This document shows, one piece after another, positions 8,872-18,200 of a stretch of 64,000 nucleotides of DNA. The stretch spans positions 1,054,001-1,118,000 of the forward strand of contig NC_014934.1 in NCBI RefSeq assembly GCF_000186265.1, given 5' to 3'. The notes beneath the pieces were generated by a model. It searched no databases. It saw only the letters and a list, made by a program, of their open reading frames with translations, and was not told the DNA's origin. Source of the DNA: Cellulophaga algicola DSM 14237. GTDB lineage: Bacteria; Bacteroidota; Bacteroidia; Flavobacteriales; Flavobacteriaceae. The number at the start of each line of letters is the position of its first letter. Positions within the stretch are counted from its first letter, which is position 1. The position numbers were made by a program, and so were the translations under genes.

Positions 8872-10134
8872 TTAATTAATCTTTCTTTTTCTGAACCACT
8901 TATCATTTAATGATAGTCCAATGTTTACTTTAAAATAATTCTCTTTGATCAAACCAGCATCGATAGTTCCTCTTTTTCCGATTTCAAAACCGATATTAAG
9001 ATTAGAGATATCTCTGCCCAGCGGTAATCCAGTTCCAAAAGTTATGCCAAAATCATTTATATCCTCATTATTTATTTCCATCCCTGTCTGAGAAATGCGC
9101 AAACCAGCTCTGTAAACAACTCTTTTTAAGTAGTTTGTGAACGAATTATATTCTGGAACAAAATAGCCTCCTATTGCAAAACCACTTGCATCATTATACA
9201 CTAAATTGTTTACTTCAAAGAAATCATTTTTATATTTACTAAACTCTTGGAACGTATACTCGGCCCCTAAAAACCATTTTAAATCTTCCCCAACACCAAC
9301 TCCTAAGGTAGTTTTAGTTGGTATTCTAACTGGAGCAAACTTTCTAGCTTGCGCATCTAAGTTTACATCAACTACTTCTATTTCTTGTCCAGTAACTCTA
9401 GAAAAAGAACCAATAGATTGAGAATTTTCAGCATTTAAATTTACCTGGGTATCTACCCCAATAGAGGTGTACAAGGTATATTTTTCTGAAATCTTAGGCG
9501 TATAATTAATAGAATAATTAAAATCAAAGCCACCCAATCGTGTTTCTCTTCTATCCAATGCACCATATTGAGCATCAGACGATGTTTGAACACGAGTTGA
9601 ATTAATTGTTCCGAAATTATAATTAACAGTAGCACCGATAGAAACGTCTTCCAACATTTGATACCCTAAAGAGAAATATACCCTATTTAAGCCTCCATCA
9701 CCTGCATACGTGTTTGTAATAGCCACGTCATCAATAGTCATTGAATCTTCTAAATCATACCCTACAGACGTATAAGGCATTAAACCAAAACCCATTCCAA
9801 AACCTTCGGCCAACGGAACACCAATAGCCAAATAATCTAAATTTGTAACTGAAGTGTTTTGACTAGCATCTGAAGTTTTTAAGCTTAGGCTATTGTAAGA
9901 TATTCCAGCGGCGTAAGTTGTCAACATCAATTTGCTATACGCAGCAGGGTTTTTTAAATTAATATGGATACTATCACCAACCATACTAACACCCCCCATC
10001 ATTTGATTATCTACCGTTCCGGAATTTCTTGTATCTCCTAAACCAAAATACGAATACGGAGAAACAGTTCCGTTTTGAGCGCTTAAACCTAGAGAGGTAA
10101 AAATCACTATTGCAACAAAGATTTTCTTAATCAT
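8872..10134 (-). CDS. Outer-membrane beta-barrel protein, FadL/PorV-like
   Basis: A 420-residue protein with a signal peptide ending LGLSAQ and a mature start NGTVSPYSYFGLGDTR. A HINLKNPAAYSKL segment of the NPA type is seen in FadL- and PorV-like barrels. Alternating hydrophobic strands run to the C-terminus (GLSLNDKWFRKRKIN). It follows coaX with no gap and precedes the TPR gene by 17 bases. The cargo or partner is unknown. Confidence 0.75.
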   Translation of the reverse strand: MIKKIFVAIVIFTSLGLSAQNGTVSPYSYFGLGDTRNSGTVDNQMMGGVSMVGDSIHINLKNPAAYSKLMLTTYAAGISYNSLSLKTSDASQNTSVTNLDYLAIGVPLAEGFGMGFGLMPYTSVGYDLEDSMTIDDVAITNTYAGDGGLNRVYFSLGYQMLEDVSIGATVNYNFGTINSTRVQTSSDAQYGALDRRETRLGGFDFNYSINYTPKISEKYTLYTSIGVDTQVNLNAENSQSIGSFSRVTGQEIEVVDVNLDAQARKFAPVRIPTKTTLGVGVGEDLKWFLGAEYTFQEFSKYKNDFFEVNNLVYNDASGFAIGGYFVPEYNSFTNYLKRVVYRAGLRISQTGMEINNEDINDFGITFGTGLPLGRDISNLNIGFEIGKRGTIDAGLIKENYFKVNIGLSLNDKWFRKRKIN

Positions 10135-10863
10135 TTACTTTTTATTGTATTCCAATAAACAATTTAACCCTTCAAGGAGAAATTTTGGATTGGCAAATAT
10201 GGTATTTTTTGTTCGTTTTGACAAAAATAGCGCATCACCTCCTGTTAAAATAACTGTTAAATTATTAAATCGTTGATTATACTGTTCAATTATTCCGTTT
10301 AATTCAGCCGTAACACCATTTACAACTCCACTATGAATACTCGTATTTGTAGAGTTTCCAATAAAATCTATAATATCTTCTTTTTCTAATAGGGGTAGTT
10401 TTGCTGTTTGCTGGTGCAATGCTTTGTAGCGCATATGTATTCCTGGAGAAATTGCACCGCCAATATATTCCCCATAATCATTTACCATATCGTAAGTTAT
10501 ACATGTACCAGCATCAACCACCAATGTATTTCCACTTGGGTTATGATAAAATGCAGCTGTCGCCAAAGCTACGCGATCTACACCTAAAGTTTCAGGTGTT
10601 GCATAAGAATTTTTAAAAGGTGTTTTTGTTTGATTCGTCAACAGATGTACATCACAAAACAAAGAAACCACCGCCATATCTTTTTTATCAAGCATACCAA
10701 CTGAAGAAATAATACCATCAGTAATGTCTGGATAGACATCAAAAACCTGTTTTATGTGCATTACAAATTCTGATAATGCGAATTGATCGTGATAAATTTC
10801 TATTTTTTCACGAAAAACAGAAATTTTTATAAGGCTGTTACCTGCGTCTATTATTAGGTTCAT
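10135..10863 (-). CDS. coaX: Type III pantothenate kinase
   Basis: Phosphorylates pantothenate, the first step of coenzyme A synthesis. The 242-residue protein has the ASKHA-fold phosphate motifs MNLIIDAGNSLIKI at the N-terminus, ETLGVDRVALATAA in the middle, VVDAGTCITYD, GGAISPGI, and a C-terminal ILTGGDA. All are typical of CoaX rather than CoaA or PanK-II. It appears to be first in the minus-strand envelope operon. Its start lies about 55 bases from the tRNA-Phe promoter on the other strand. Confidence 0.93.
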   Translation of the reverse strand: MNLIIDAGNSLIKISVFREKIEIYHDQFALSEFVMHIKQVFDVYPDITDGIISSVGMLDKKDMAVVSLFCDVHLLTNQTKTPFKNSYATPETLGVDRVALATAAFYHNPSGNTLVVDAGTCITYDMVNDYGEYIGGAISPGIHMRYKALHQQTAKLPLLEKEDIIDFIGNSTNTSIHSGVVNGVTAELNGIIEQYNQRFNNLTVILTGGDALFLSKRTKNTIFANPKFLLEGLNCLLEYNKK

Positions 10864-10916
10864 GACCCAAAGTTCCGAAATTATAAAAAAAGATTTTACA
10901 TTTTTTTCATTTTTTA

Positions 10917-10947
10917 TTTGGATATCGCAAAATAGAATATATATTTG
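10917..10947 (+). promoter_or_regulatory. Promoter of tRNA-Phe (Bacteroidota consensus)
   Basis: TTTG at 10917-10920 is followed after 19 bases by TATATTTG at 10940-10947. This is an exact match to the known Bacteroidota sigma-A-type consensus TTTG-N19-TAnnTTTG. It precedes the tRNA by 18 bases. Confidence 0.8.
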
Positions 10948-10965
10948 CAGCCGCTTAACGGCATT

Positions 10966-11038
10966 GGTGCCTTAGCTCAGTTGGTAGAGCAATGGACTGA
11001 AAATCCATGTGTCCCTGGTTCGATTCCTGGAGGCACCA
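10966..11038 (+). tRNA. tRNA-Phe (anticodon GAA)
   Basis: The full cloverleaf can be folded: a seven-pair acceptor stem (GGTGCCT with AGGCACC), D-stem GCTC/GAGC, anticodon stem ATGGA/TCCAT with loop CTGAAAA, and T-loop TTCGATT. The anticodon GAA is at 10999-11001. The T-stem has one T-T mismatch (11016 with 11028). The discriminator is A at 11038, and CCA is not encoded. A strong promoter lies upstream and a terminator directly downstream. Confidence 0.97.
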
Positions 11039-11044
11039 CAACAA

Positions 11045-11074
11045 AAACCCGAACAGAAATGTTTGGGTTTTTTT
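11045..11074 (+). terminator. Terminator after tRNA-Phe
   Basis: An 11-pair hairpin (AAACCCGAACA with TGTTTGGGTTT, one G-T pair, GAAA loop) is followed by a T run to 11074. It ends the tRNA transcript and separates it from the following FG-GAP gene. Confidence 0.85.
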
Positions 11075-11114
11075 GTTTAAAACACTAAAACAAAGACATA
11101 TACCTAACAAAAGC

Positions 11115-12596
11115 ATGAAGAAGTCTAAAAAAATTATTTTAGTTTTTACCTCTTTTTGCATCATTATAGGCTTTATTTATTTCAAATTTGATATTCCTGA
11201 AAGAACGCAAAAGCCAAAAACAGGACAAGAACTCTCCAAAATGTATTGTGCAAGTTGCCACTTGTACCCAGACCCAAATGTACTTCCTCAAGATATTTGG
11301 AAAAATACACTTTTACCAGAAATGAAAAACAGGATGGGATTAGGTAATCAGAAATCCCTAGTTTCAAAAAATGGCTACGATGAATACATCAACTTAGTTC
11401 AGAACGGAATCTATGCACTAAGCCCCATGATAACCAATGAAGAATGGTTGTTAATAGAAAAATTTTATATAGACAATTCTCCAATAGTTTCATCTCCTCA
11501 AATCACTAAATCCCAAAACAACCTACAAGCATCTTCCGTTGAAATAGTTAAAAATTTAGATCAAAAACAAGGGATAACCACTTATTTTGGAATTGAAAAC
11601 AACTACCAATTAACATCTAATGTTTTTGGACAACTTAAGGTTACTAACCTCCAAAATAAAAAAAAACATACCGTACAATTACCAAGCCCTGTTGTAGAAA
11701 TCAAGAACAATTTAGTACTCTGCATTGGCGGAAATATGAATCCCACTCAAAAAAAACTAGGGAGTCTTCATCTATTTGACTCCGGTTACAAAAATCAAGA
11801 ACTACTCATTGATAAATTACATAGACCGGTAGGTTTTAAATACGTAGATTTAAATAATGACAAAATCAAAGATTTTTTAATTGCTGAATTTGGTAATCAC
11901 ACAGGTCAGATAACATTTATAGACGGAAAATCTAAAGAAAGAAAAATTATTGGAACAAATCCTGGGGCCAGAAATTTTGAGCTAAGAGACGTGAACAATG
12001 ATGGCCAAATGGATTTTTATGCATTAACTACTCAAGCAAGAGAACGTGTGAGCTTATTTACAAATATAGGCGATGGTAATTTTAAAGAAACTATTATACT
12101 TGACTTCCCCCCATATTATGGCACTAGCTATTTTCAATTAGCAGATCTTAATGCTGACGGCAAGGAGGAAATTATTATGGTAAATGGTGATAATGCTGAC
12201 TACAGTATCGTAAAGAAAAACTTTCACGGCATACGTATTTTTCAAAACCGAAATAAGTCATGGAAAGAAGTGTATTTTTTTCCTTCTTACGGAGCGACGA
12301 ATCTTCTAAAAGTAGATTTAAACCATGATGGCTTGATGGACATGGTTTCTTCATCATTCTTTGTAGAACCAGAATTTAGCACCTCAGAACAAGTAATTTA
12401 CTTTATCAACGAAGGTGATTTTAATTTTACAATTTTACACCCTAATCTTCCTGAAATAAGACCTATGACAATGCGCTTAGGTGATGCTAACAAAGATAAC
12501 AACGCTGAAATCTATCTTGGTAATTTCGAATTTCAACCCAATTTAAACCCAAATTTTAATTTTATAGAATCTGTAATTATCACTCCTGATTTTTAA
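11115..12596 (+). CDS. FG-GAP/VCBS-repeat protein with an N-terminal c-type haem motif
   Basis: A 493-residue exported or membrane-anchored protein. Residues about 7-23 form a hydrophobic signal/anchor. CASCH at residues 45-49 is a c-type haem attachment motif in a cytochrome-like segment (KTGQELSKMYCASCH). The remainder consists of FG-GAP repeats with Ca-binding-like DxNxDG motifs (DLNNDKIKD, DVNNDGQMD, DLNADGKEE, DLNHDGLMD), the mark of a beta-propeller. The ATG at 11115 is chosen because the longer frame would read back through the terminator and the tRNA. Electron-transfer or surface-binding function is inferred; the substrate is unknown. Confidence 0.8.
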   Translation: MKKSKKIILVFTSFCIIIGFIYFKFDIPERTQKPKTGQELSKMYCASCHLYPDPNVLPQDIWKNTLLPEMKNRMGLGNQKSLVSKNGYDEYINLVQNGIYALSPMITNEEWLLIEKFYIDNSPIVSSPQITKSQNNLQASSVEIVKNLDQKQGITTYFGIENNYQLTSNVFGQLKVTNLQNKKKHTVQLPSPVVEIKNNLVLCIGGNMNPTQKKLGSLHLFDSGYKNQELLIDKLHRPVGFKYVDLNNDKIKDFLIAEFGNHTGQITFIDGKSKERKIIGTNPGARNFELRDVNNDGQMDFYALTTQARERVSLFTNIGDGNFKETIILDFPPYYGTSYFQLADLNADGKEEIIMVNGDNADYSIVKKNFHGIRIFQNRNKSWKEVYFFPSYGATNLLKVDLNHDGLMDMVSSSFFVEPEFSTSEQVIYFINEGDFNFTILHPNLPEIRPMTMRLGDANKDNNAEIYLGNFEFQPNLNPNFNFIESVIITPDF

Positions 12597-12667
12597 ATAC
12601 CCTTACTGCAAAGCACCAGTTACGAAAAACTGAACTCAACCATAAACACTATAGAAACTAGATAAAC

Positions 12668-12788
12668 TTAAAACGCCCTTCTTTTCCTAAAAGCAATAGG
12701 CGTTGTATTCTCCTTTGCTCTAAAAGTTTTTGAAAACGACTGTACATTTTCAAAACCACACTGAAACGCTATTGGGTCAAACGTAAAA
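12668..12788 (-). pseudogene. C-terminal remnant of an AraC-family regulator
   Basis: On the minus strand about 40 codons read as the second helix-turn-helix and tail of an AraC regulator (DPIAFQCGFENVQSF, then TTPIAFRKRR and a stop at 12668). The rest is missing: the reading frame is cut where the insertion sequence begins near 12789. It is not the missing end of the AraC gene at 14.2-14.9 kb, because both pieces contain the same part of the domain (DPIAF here, SEIAW there) in different DNA sequence. Confidence 0.75.
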
Positions 12789-12830
12789 CTTGGGGAGAAA
12801 CTTTATCTTTGACAAAAAAGTGTTTAGATT

Positions 12831-13172
12831 TTGGATATAGAATTAGTGCGGTATTTGTTGCCGGAAGGCGTATTGGATTACTTTGAAATTGTAAGCCATC
12901 AATCATCAGAAGGTAAGGTTCATTTTTACTTAGAAGAAAAGAACGTGCTACCCAAAGAGCACCAAACAGAATTAGCCCATTCCAAAGGCTTCTTACCGGA
13001 GATAACAGTTGAGGACTTCCCTCTAAGAGGTAAATCGGTACTGCTCCATATAAAGCGTAGGCGCTGGACTCTTATGGATACGGGAAAAATTATAAAAAGA
13101 GATTGGGGTTTAATAGCTAAAGGCACTCGGATAACCAGCGAATTTGCCTCTTTTTTAAAAGGTATCGCTTGA
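12831..13172 (+). CDS. ISAon1-type transposase N-terminal region protein
   Basis: A 113-residue product with a TTG start, beginning DIELVRYLLPEGVLDYFEIV, the recognisable opening of the small first ORF of ISAon1-type elements. It is rich in basic residues (LLHIKRRRWTLMDTGK) and probably contributes DNA binding. Its frame ends at 13172, where the downstream transposase continues in the +1 frame from about 13171. In this family the two are probably joined by frameshifting or work as separate chains; the sequence alone cannot decide. Confidence 0.7.
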   Translation: MDIELVRYLLPEGVLDYFEIVSHQSSEGKVHFYLEEKNVLPKEHQTELAHSKGFLPEITVEDFPLRGKSVLLHIKRRRWTLMDTGKIIKRDWGLIAKGTRITSEFASFLKGIA

Positions 13173-14150
13173 CAATCATGCCGTAAGCGCTAAACGGTTT
13201 GGCGACTATTATAAAATTAATGGCAAAGCCCTACAGTATCACTACAAAAACCATCTTAGCGACTTCAAGGATTGGCCCCAAAAGGAACATTCACAAAAGT
13301 GGTTGCTCTTTGGAAAAAATTTAGGTTACTATTTAAGTTTAGATGAAACCTCTTTGTCCAACGGTGAACTCTACACGATTCTAACCAATAAAGGCGCTAA
13401 CGGAAAGAAAGGTAGCATAGTGGCCATTATCAAGGGAACCAAAGCGGATGACGTCATCAGTGTGCTTAATAAAATCCCTGTGGAAAGACGAAATATAGTC
13501 AAAGAAGTTACTGTCGATATGGCTGGAAATATGAATTTGATCGCTAAAAAATGTTTCCCCAGAACAGAGATCGTGACCGATAGATTCCATGTTCAAAAAT
13601 TAGCCTCAGAAGCAGTCCAAGAAGAACGTATCCGATTAAGATGGGAAGTTATAGAAATAGAAAACAAAGCCATTGAAGAAGCTCGAAAAACAGAAAAAAC
13701 ACATAGACCAGAATTCTCGCTAACGGAGATACCCATAGACAGTTGCTGGCCAGAAGTCGATATGTATTATTTAAACCAAAGACCAAATGGACTGCAGGAC
13801 AAATAGAAAGAGCGGAAATATTGTTTCGACTTTACCCAACTATTGAAAAAGCCTATAAGTTGGCCCAAGCATTAAGCTATATCTATGAAAATAATACGAA
13901 TAAGGATGTAGCAAGACTAAAATTGGCACAGTGGTATAACGAAGTAGAAAACTCAAATTTTAAGTCGTTCAACACCATTGCAAGGTCTATACAAATGCAT
14001 TACAAACCAATTTTGAACTATTTTAATAACAGGAGCACCAATGCTTCCGCGGAATCCTTTAATGCTAAAATTAAAGAGTTCAGGACGATGTTTAGAGGCG
14101 TAAGAGATGTTAAGTTTTTCTTGTTTAGACTAACAAAATTATATGCCTAA
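13171..14150 (+). pseudogene. ISAon1-type DDE transposase, frameshifted
   Basis: Reading starts at about 13171 (DNHAVSAKRFGDYYKINGKA), or at ATG 13303, and continues to a premature stop at 13806. The true continuation (QLLARSRYVLFKPKTKW onwards) is found in another frame from about 13737 to 14150. One base lost (or two gained) just before 13740 explains this. Catalytic-type residues are seen as LSLDETS, VDMAGNM and ASAESFNAK, giving a DDE pattern of the ISL3-like fold. With the shift the third acidic residue is separated from the first two, so this copy should be inactive unless the shift is a sequencing error. Confidence 0.8.
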
Positions 14151-14151
14151 T

Positions 14152-14940
14152 TTATCTCACTCCCCAAGAATATTCCTTGATCCACGCTATTTCAGAAAAA
14201 CTCAAATCGCTTTCCCTTATCATACCTTTTGCTTTACTAAGCCTATGCATTAAATGATATTGTTTTAAGGTCATATCCGTTTTCTCTTTAAACAATTTTC
14301 TTAGCAAAGAATAACTAACATTAAAATTCTTAGCTACATCATCAAAATTTATTTTAGATTTTATATGTCTTTGAATATATTTTTCAACATCAAAAATTAT
14401 TTTTCCTTTTCTAGAAATTTGATTCTTATTCATCAAAAAATTAGAATACAACACTCTTAAAATATCAATAAAAATAAATTGCAACCCCACATCTTGGCTA
14501 GAGGTATTATTTTTTAATATATTCATTAAGGAATCAAATTGTAAATCAATTTCATAATTAAACCCAATTGGATATACTTGTTGATTCATATTAAATAATT
14601 CATTTTCAATTAAATATTCAATATACTTACCCCTAAAACATACAGAATATTCTTCCCAGTCAGAGTTCTTGTCTGGTACACACCTATACCAAGTATTAGG
14701 ATAAATAACCAACAATGTTTCCTTAGAAATTTCCTGTCGGATGCTATTATCAGATTCAAAAAAACCAGTCCCATTTTTAATGTAAATAATTTTATGATAC
14801 TTAGACTTTACGCCAGAAGTCCAATTTTTATTTAATTTCTTCTTTTCAGGAAAATACCTAATATATTCTAAGTTTTGTATGGTAACCGCATTTTCATTTA
14901 CAGTCCCTTTTGAAGTAAAATTCCATTGAAAATTTTCCAT
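14152..14940 (-). pseudogene. AraC-family regulator truncated by the insertion sequence
   Basis: A 262-residue frame with an N-terminal cupin-like sensor region (HKIIYIKNGTGFFES) and an AraC DNA-binding domain starting at about residue 175. The first helix-turn-helix is complete (NFDDVAKNFNVSYSLLRKLFKEK). The second breaks off after SDLSFSEIAW, and the last residues (EYSWGVR) come from the insertion-sequence end. The missing recognition helix should impair DNA binding. It is divergent from susC, so it was probably the local activator of the SusCD operon; that link is inferred from position only. Confidence 0.8.
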
Positions 14941-15286
14941 GATAAAAAAAATACGAATTAAATATTATTTTAACAATTAACAATTAGTGTCAAAAAAAAT
15001 GAGCAGCTAAACTCAGAAAATCAACAACTCAATTGTTAAATAAGTAAACTACAACGATATAGTTTATTTATGATGTCAAAAATGATAAAAAATATGTCAT
15101 TTTTGACAAATTAATAAAGTTTTAACATAATACTTTTATTCGAAATATGTATTTACAGGTCTTTTTATCATTAATATTCGTAATCAAAAACCTATTTTAA
15201 TGCTTAAAATTAAACATTCAATTATTATTATAAGTAATTTCGTACAACTTTAATACTCAAAATTAATTCAACTAAACTTAAAATTT
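14941..15286. promoter_or_regulatory. Intergenic regulatory region between the AraC gene and susC
   Basis: These 346 bases without an ORF are very AT-rich. They contain the inverted repeat at 15074-15108 and a related single site TGTCAAAAAAAATGA at 14988-15002. TAATTTCG at about 15236-15243 is a one-mismatch -7 element and a possible start region for the susC transcript, leaving a leader of about 35 bases. Confidence 0.5.
15074..15108. repeat. Operator-like inverted repeat
   Basis: TGTCAAAAATGA at 15074-15085 is exactly complementary to TCATTTTTGACA at 15097-15108, with an 11-base spacer. The centre-to-centre distance is 23 bases, about two helical turns, so a dimer could bind on one face. 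It lies about 180 bases upstream of susC. It lacks a T-run and is a poor terminator, so a protein-binding site is the better reading. Confidence 0.6.
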
Positions 15287-18200
15287 ATGAATCTAAAATC
15301 ACTTAAAAGTGCATTATTCCTTGGAGCCTTGCTTTGCTTCGGGTTTAGTAATGCGCAACAGGTTACTGGTACGGTGTCAGATGAAACTGGCCCATTACCT
15401 GGTGCAACAGTTGTTGTTAAAGGAACAACAATTGGAACACAAACTGACTTTGACGGAAACTTTAGCATTGATGCTGAAGCAGATGCTACATTAGTTTTTA
15501 GCTATGTAGGCTACAAAAAAACGGAAATGGCTGTAAACGGAAAATCTACGATAAATGTAGTTTTACAGGAAGATGCCGCAGCACTTGAAGAAGTTGTTGT
15601 AACAGGATATTCTACACAAACTAGAGGAGACCTTACGGGTTCTGTAGGTAGTGTTGATATTTCGGAAGCAACAAAAGCTCCAATCGTAAATGCTGCCGAA
15701 GCATTACAAGGAAGGGTTTCTGGGGTAACAATTACCAACAACGGATCTCCAGGTGCATCACCAACCGTAAGAATAAGAGGGTATGGTACTGGTAACAGTA
15801 ATGACCCACTTTATATTATTGATGGAGTACAGACAGATGACGCGAGTATCCTAAACTCCATTAATCCTGCAGATATATCTCAAATGAATGTACTAAAAGA
15901 TGGTGCAGCCGCTATATACGGAGCTAGAGCATCTAATGGTGTTGTGATTATTACTACTAGAAGTGGTGGTTATAATATGGATAAGGCACGAGTTTCTTTA
16001 GATACGTACACTGGTTTCTCTGCTGCTACAAACCTTCCTGAATTATTGAATACCGAACAACATGGAGACATGATCTGGCAAAGTATTAGAAATGATGGTG
16101 GTGTTCCTTCGCACGCACAATATGGTAACGGACCAAGTCCTATTACACCAACAACTTTACAAAGAACTCCAGATGGGATTTCTGCAACGGTAAAACCTAA
16201 TGGAGGAACAGATTGGTTAGATGAACTATACAGAACCGCAATAACACAAAATGCCTCTATAACTCTTGAAAACGGTAATGAAAAATCTAAATTCTTGTTT
16301 TCTGCAAGTTATTTAAATCGTGAAGGAATTCAAATTGCAACGGGTTTCAAAAGAGGATCAATGCGATTAAACTCAGAATTTAAAATTGGTGATCGAATTA
16401 AAGTTGGTCAACATGCTAACATCTCTTTTGATAGAAGAAGTGGTGGTCAGTCTTGGTATAATTTCGCAACAAGAATGTCTCCGTTAGTTCCGGTTTACGA
16501 TGATGCAGGTGTTTACGCAGGTAACTACAGTAATGATACTGGACTTTCTAATCCAAACAATCCAATAGCAGAGGCGAATAGACAATCTAATGATTTTAAT
16601 AAATCATTTAGGGTTTTTGGTGATATCTACGCTACGCTTGATATTATAGATGGCTTACAATTCAAAACCTCTATTGGTGGTTCTATTAAAGCCTATAACG
16701 ATAGACGTTTTAGAGCCTTAATTCCTGAGTCTTCAGAACCTATCTCTACAAATACACTTACAGAAGCAGACCAAGACACGTACGAGTGGGTTTGGAACAA
16801 CACTTTAAGTTATAACAAATCATTCGGAGAACATAGTATTAATGCCTTAGTAGGTATTGAAGCATTAAACGTTAATGGAAAAGGTAAAGAAATTTCTAGA
16901 ACTGATTTCTTCTTTGAAACTCCTGACTATTATTTATTAGAAAATGGTGGTGGTGCTGCTAACGTAGCCTACGCCTATGACAATGCATCCTCTTTATTTT
17001 CTGTCTTTGGTACTGCGAATTACAGTTACGCAGGTAAATATTTTCTAACAGCTACGGTACGTCAAGATAGATCTTCTAGATTCATAGGAGATAATCAAAG
17101 CGATATATTCCCTTCATTCAGTGGCGGATGGGTTGTTAGTAATGAAAACTTTTGGCCTGCTGATGCTATTATGAGTAGATTAAAATTTAAAGGATCATGG
17201 GGACAATTAGGGAATCAATCTCTTCCTGTAGATAATCCTACTTACAATATTTCTGTATTAAGTGGACAGTATGCAGATTATGGATTTAACGGTAGTGGTG
17301 CAGTAACTCAAGGAGCTCTTTTAGAGTCTGTAGGTAATGCAGACCTAAAATGGGAAACTAGTGAAACTACAAACTTTGGCGTTGAACTTGGTTTCTTCAA
17401 TAACAAATTAAATCTTGAAGCAGAATATTTCATTATTAAAACTAAAGATTTAATTAGTCAAGATAACAGTGCATTTAGTACAACTTCAATTGCTGCAAAT
17501 GCTCCTTATGTTAACCTTGGTTCTATCGAAAACAAAGGTATTGATGCAACACTTAGTTATGCAGATGAATTGAATTCAGGCTTTAAATACGGCGTTGACC
17601 TTAATTTCTCAAGTTATAAAAATGAGGTTACGGAATTAATCAGTGCTTTCCAAGTAGGATTTGACGGCTTTAGAACTACTGGTGCTGTTACAAGAACTCA
17701 AGAAGGACAACCTATATCATCTTTTTATGGTAGAATAGTTGACGGAATCTTTGCTTCAGAAGCTGAAGTAAGTGCAAGCGCAGATCAAGGTTTTGCTTCT
17801 GCTGCAGATGGTGTTGGGAGATTTAAATATAGTGATATCAATAATGATGGTACGATTAACGATGACGATAGAACTTTTATAGGTTCCCCACACCCTGATT
17901 TTACGTATGGTGTTAACTTAAGTGCATCTTACAAAGGGGTTGATATTTCTGCTTTTTTCCAAGGGTCTCAAGGAAATGATATTTTCAACAATGATAAAGT
18001 ATATACAGATTTACCTACTTTTTTCAATGCAAATAGAAGCGTAAGAGTTTTAGACTCATGGTCTCCAACTAATCTTGACGCCTCTTTACCTGCACTTAGT
18101 CAGAGTATCACGAATAACGAAGGTAATGCCAATTCATTTTTTGTAGAAGATGGTTCATACATGAGAATGAAAAACTTACAAATTGGGTATACCTTTAGTG

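Larger units (their letters stand above)
12789..14168 (+). mobile_element. ISAon1-type insertion sequence, decayed
   Basis: About 1.38 kb with two transposase reading frames in the arrangement known for ISAon1-like elements: a short N-terminal ORF and a longer ISL3-like DDE ORF. CTTGGGGAG occurs at 12789-12797 and, inverted, at 14160-14168; I take these as the element tips, approximate to a few bases. The eight bases outside the two tips do not match, so no target duplication is seen. The catalytic ORF carries a frameshift, so this copy is probably immobile unless helped by another copy. Confidence 0.75.

Noticed and set aside
11007-11114. Upstream in-frame extension of the haem/FG-GAP protein
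   Set aside because: It would read through the T-arm of tRNA-Phe and its terminator; the ATG at 11115 directly gives a signal/anchor sequence.
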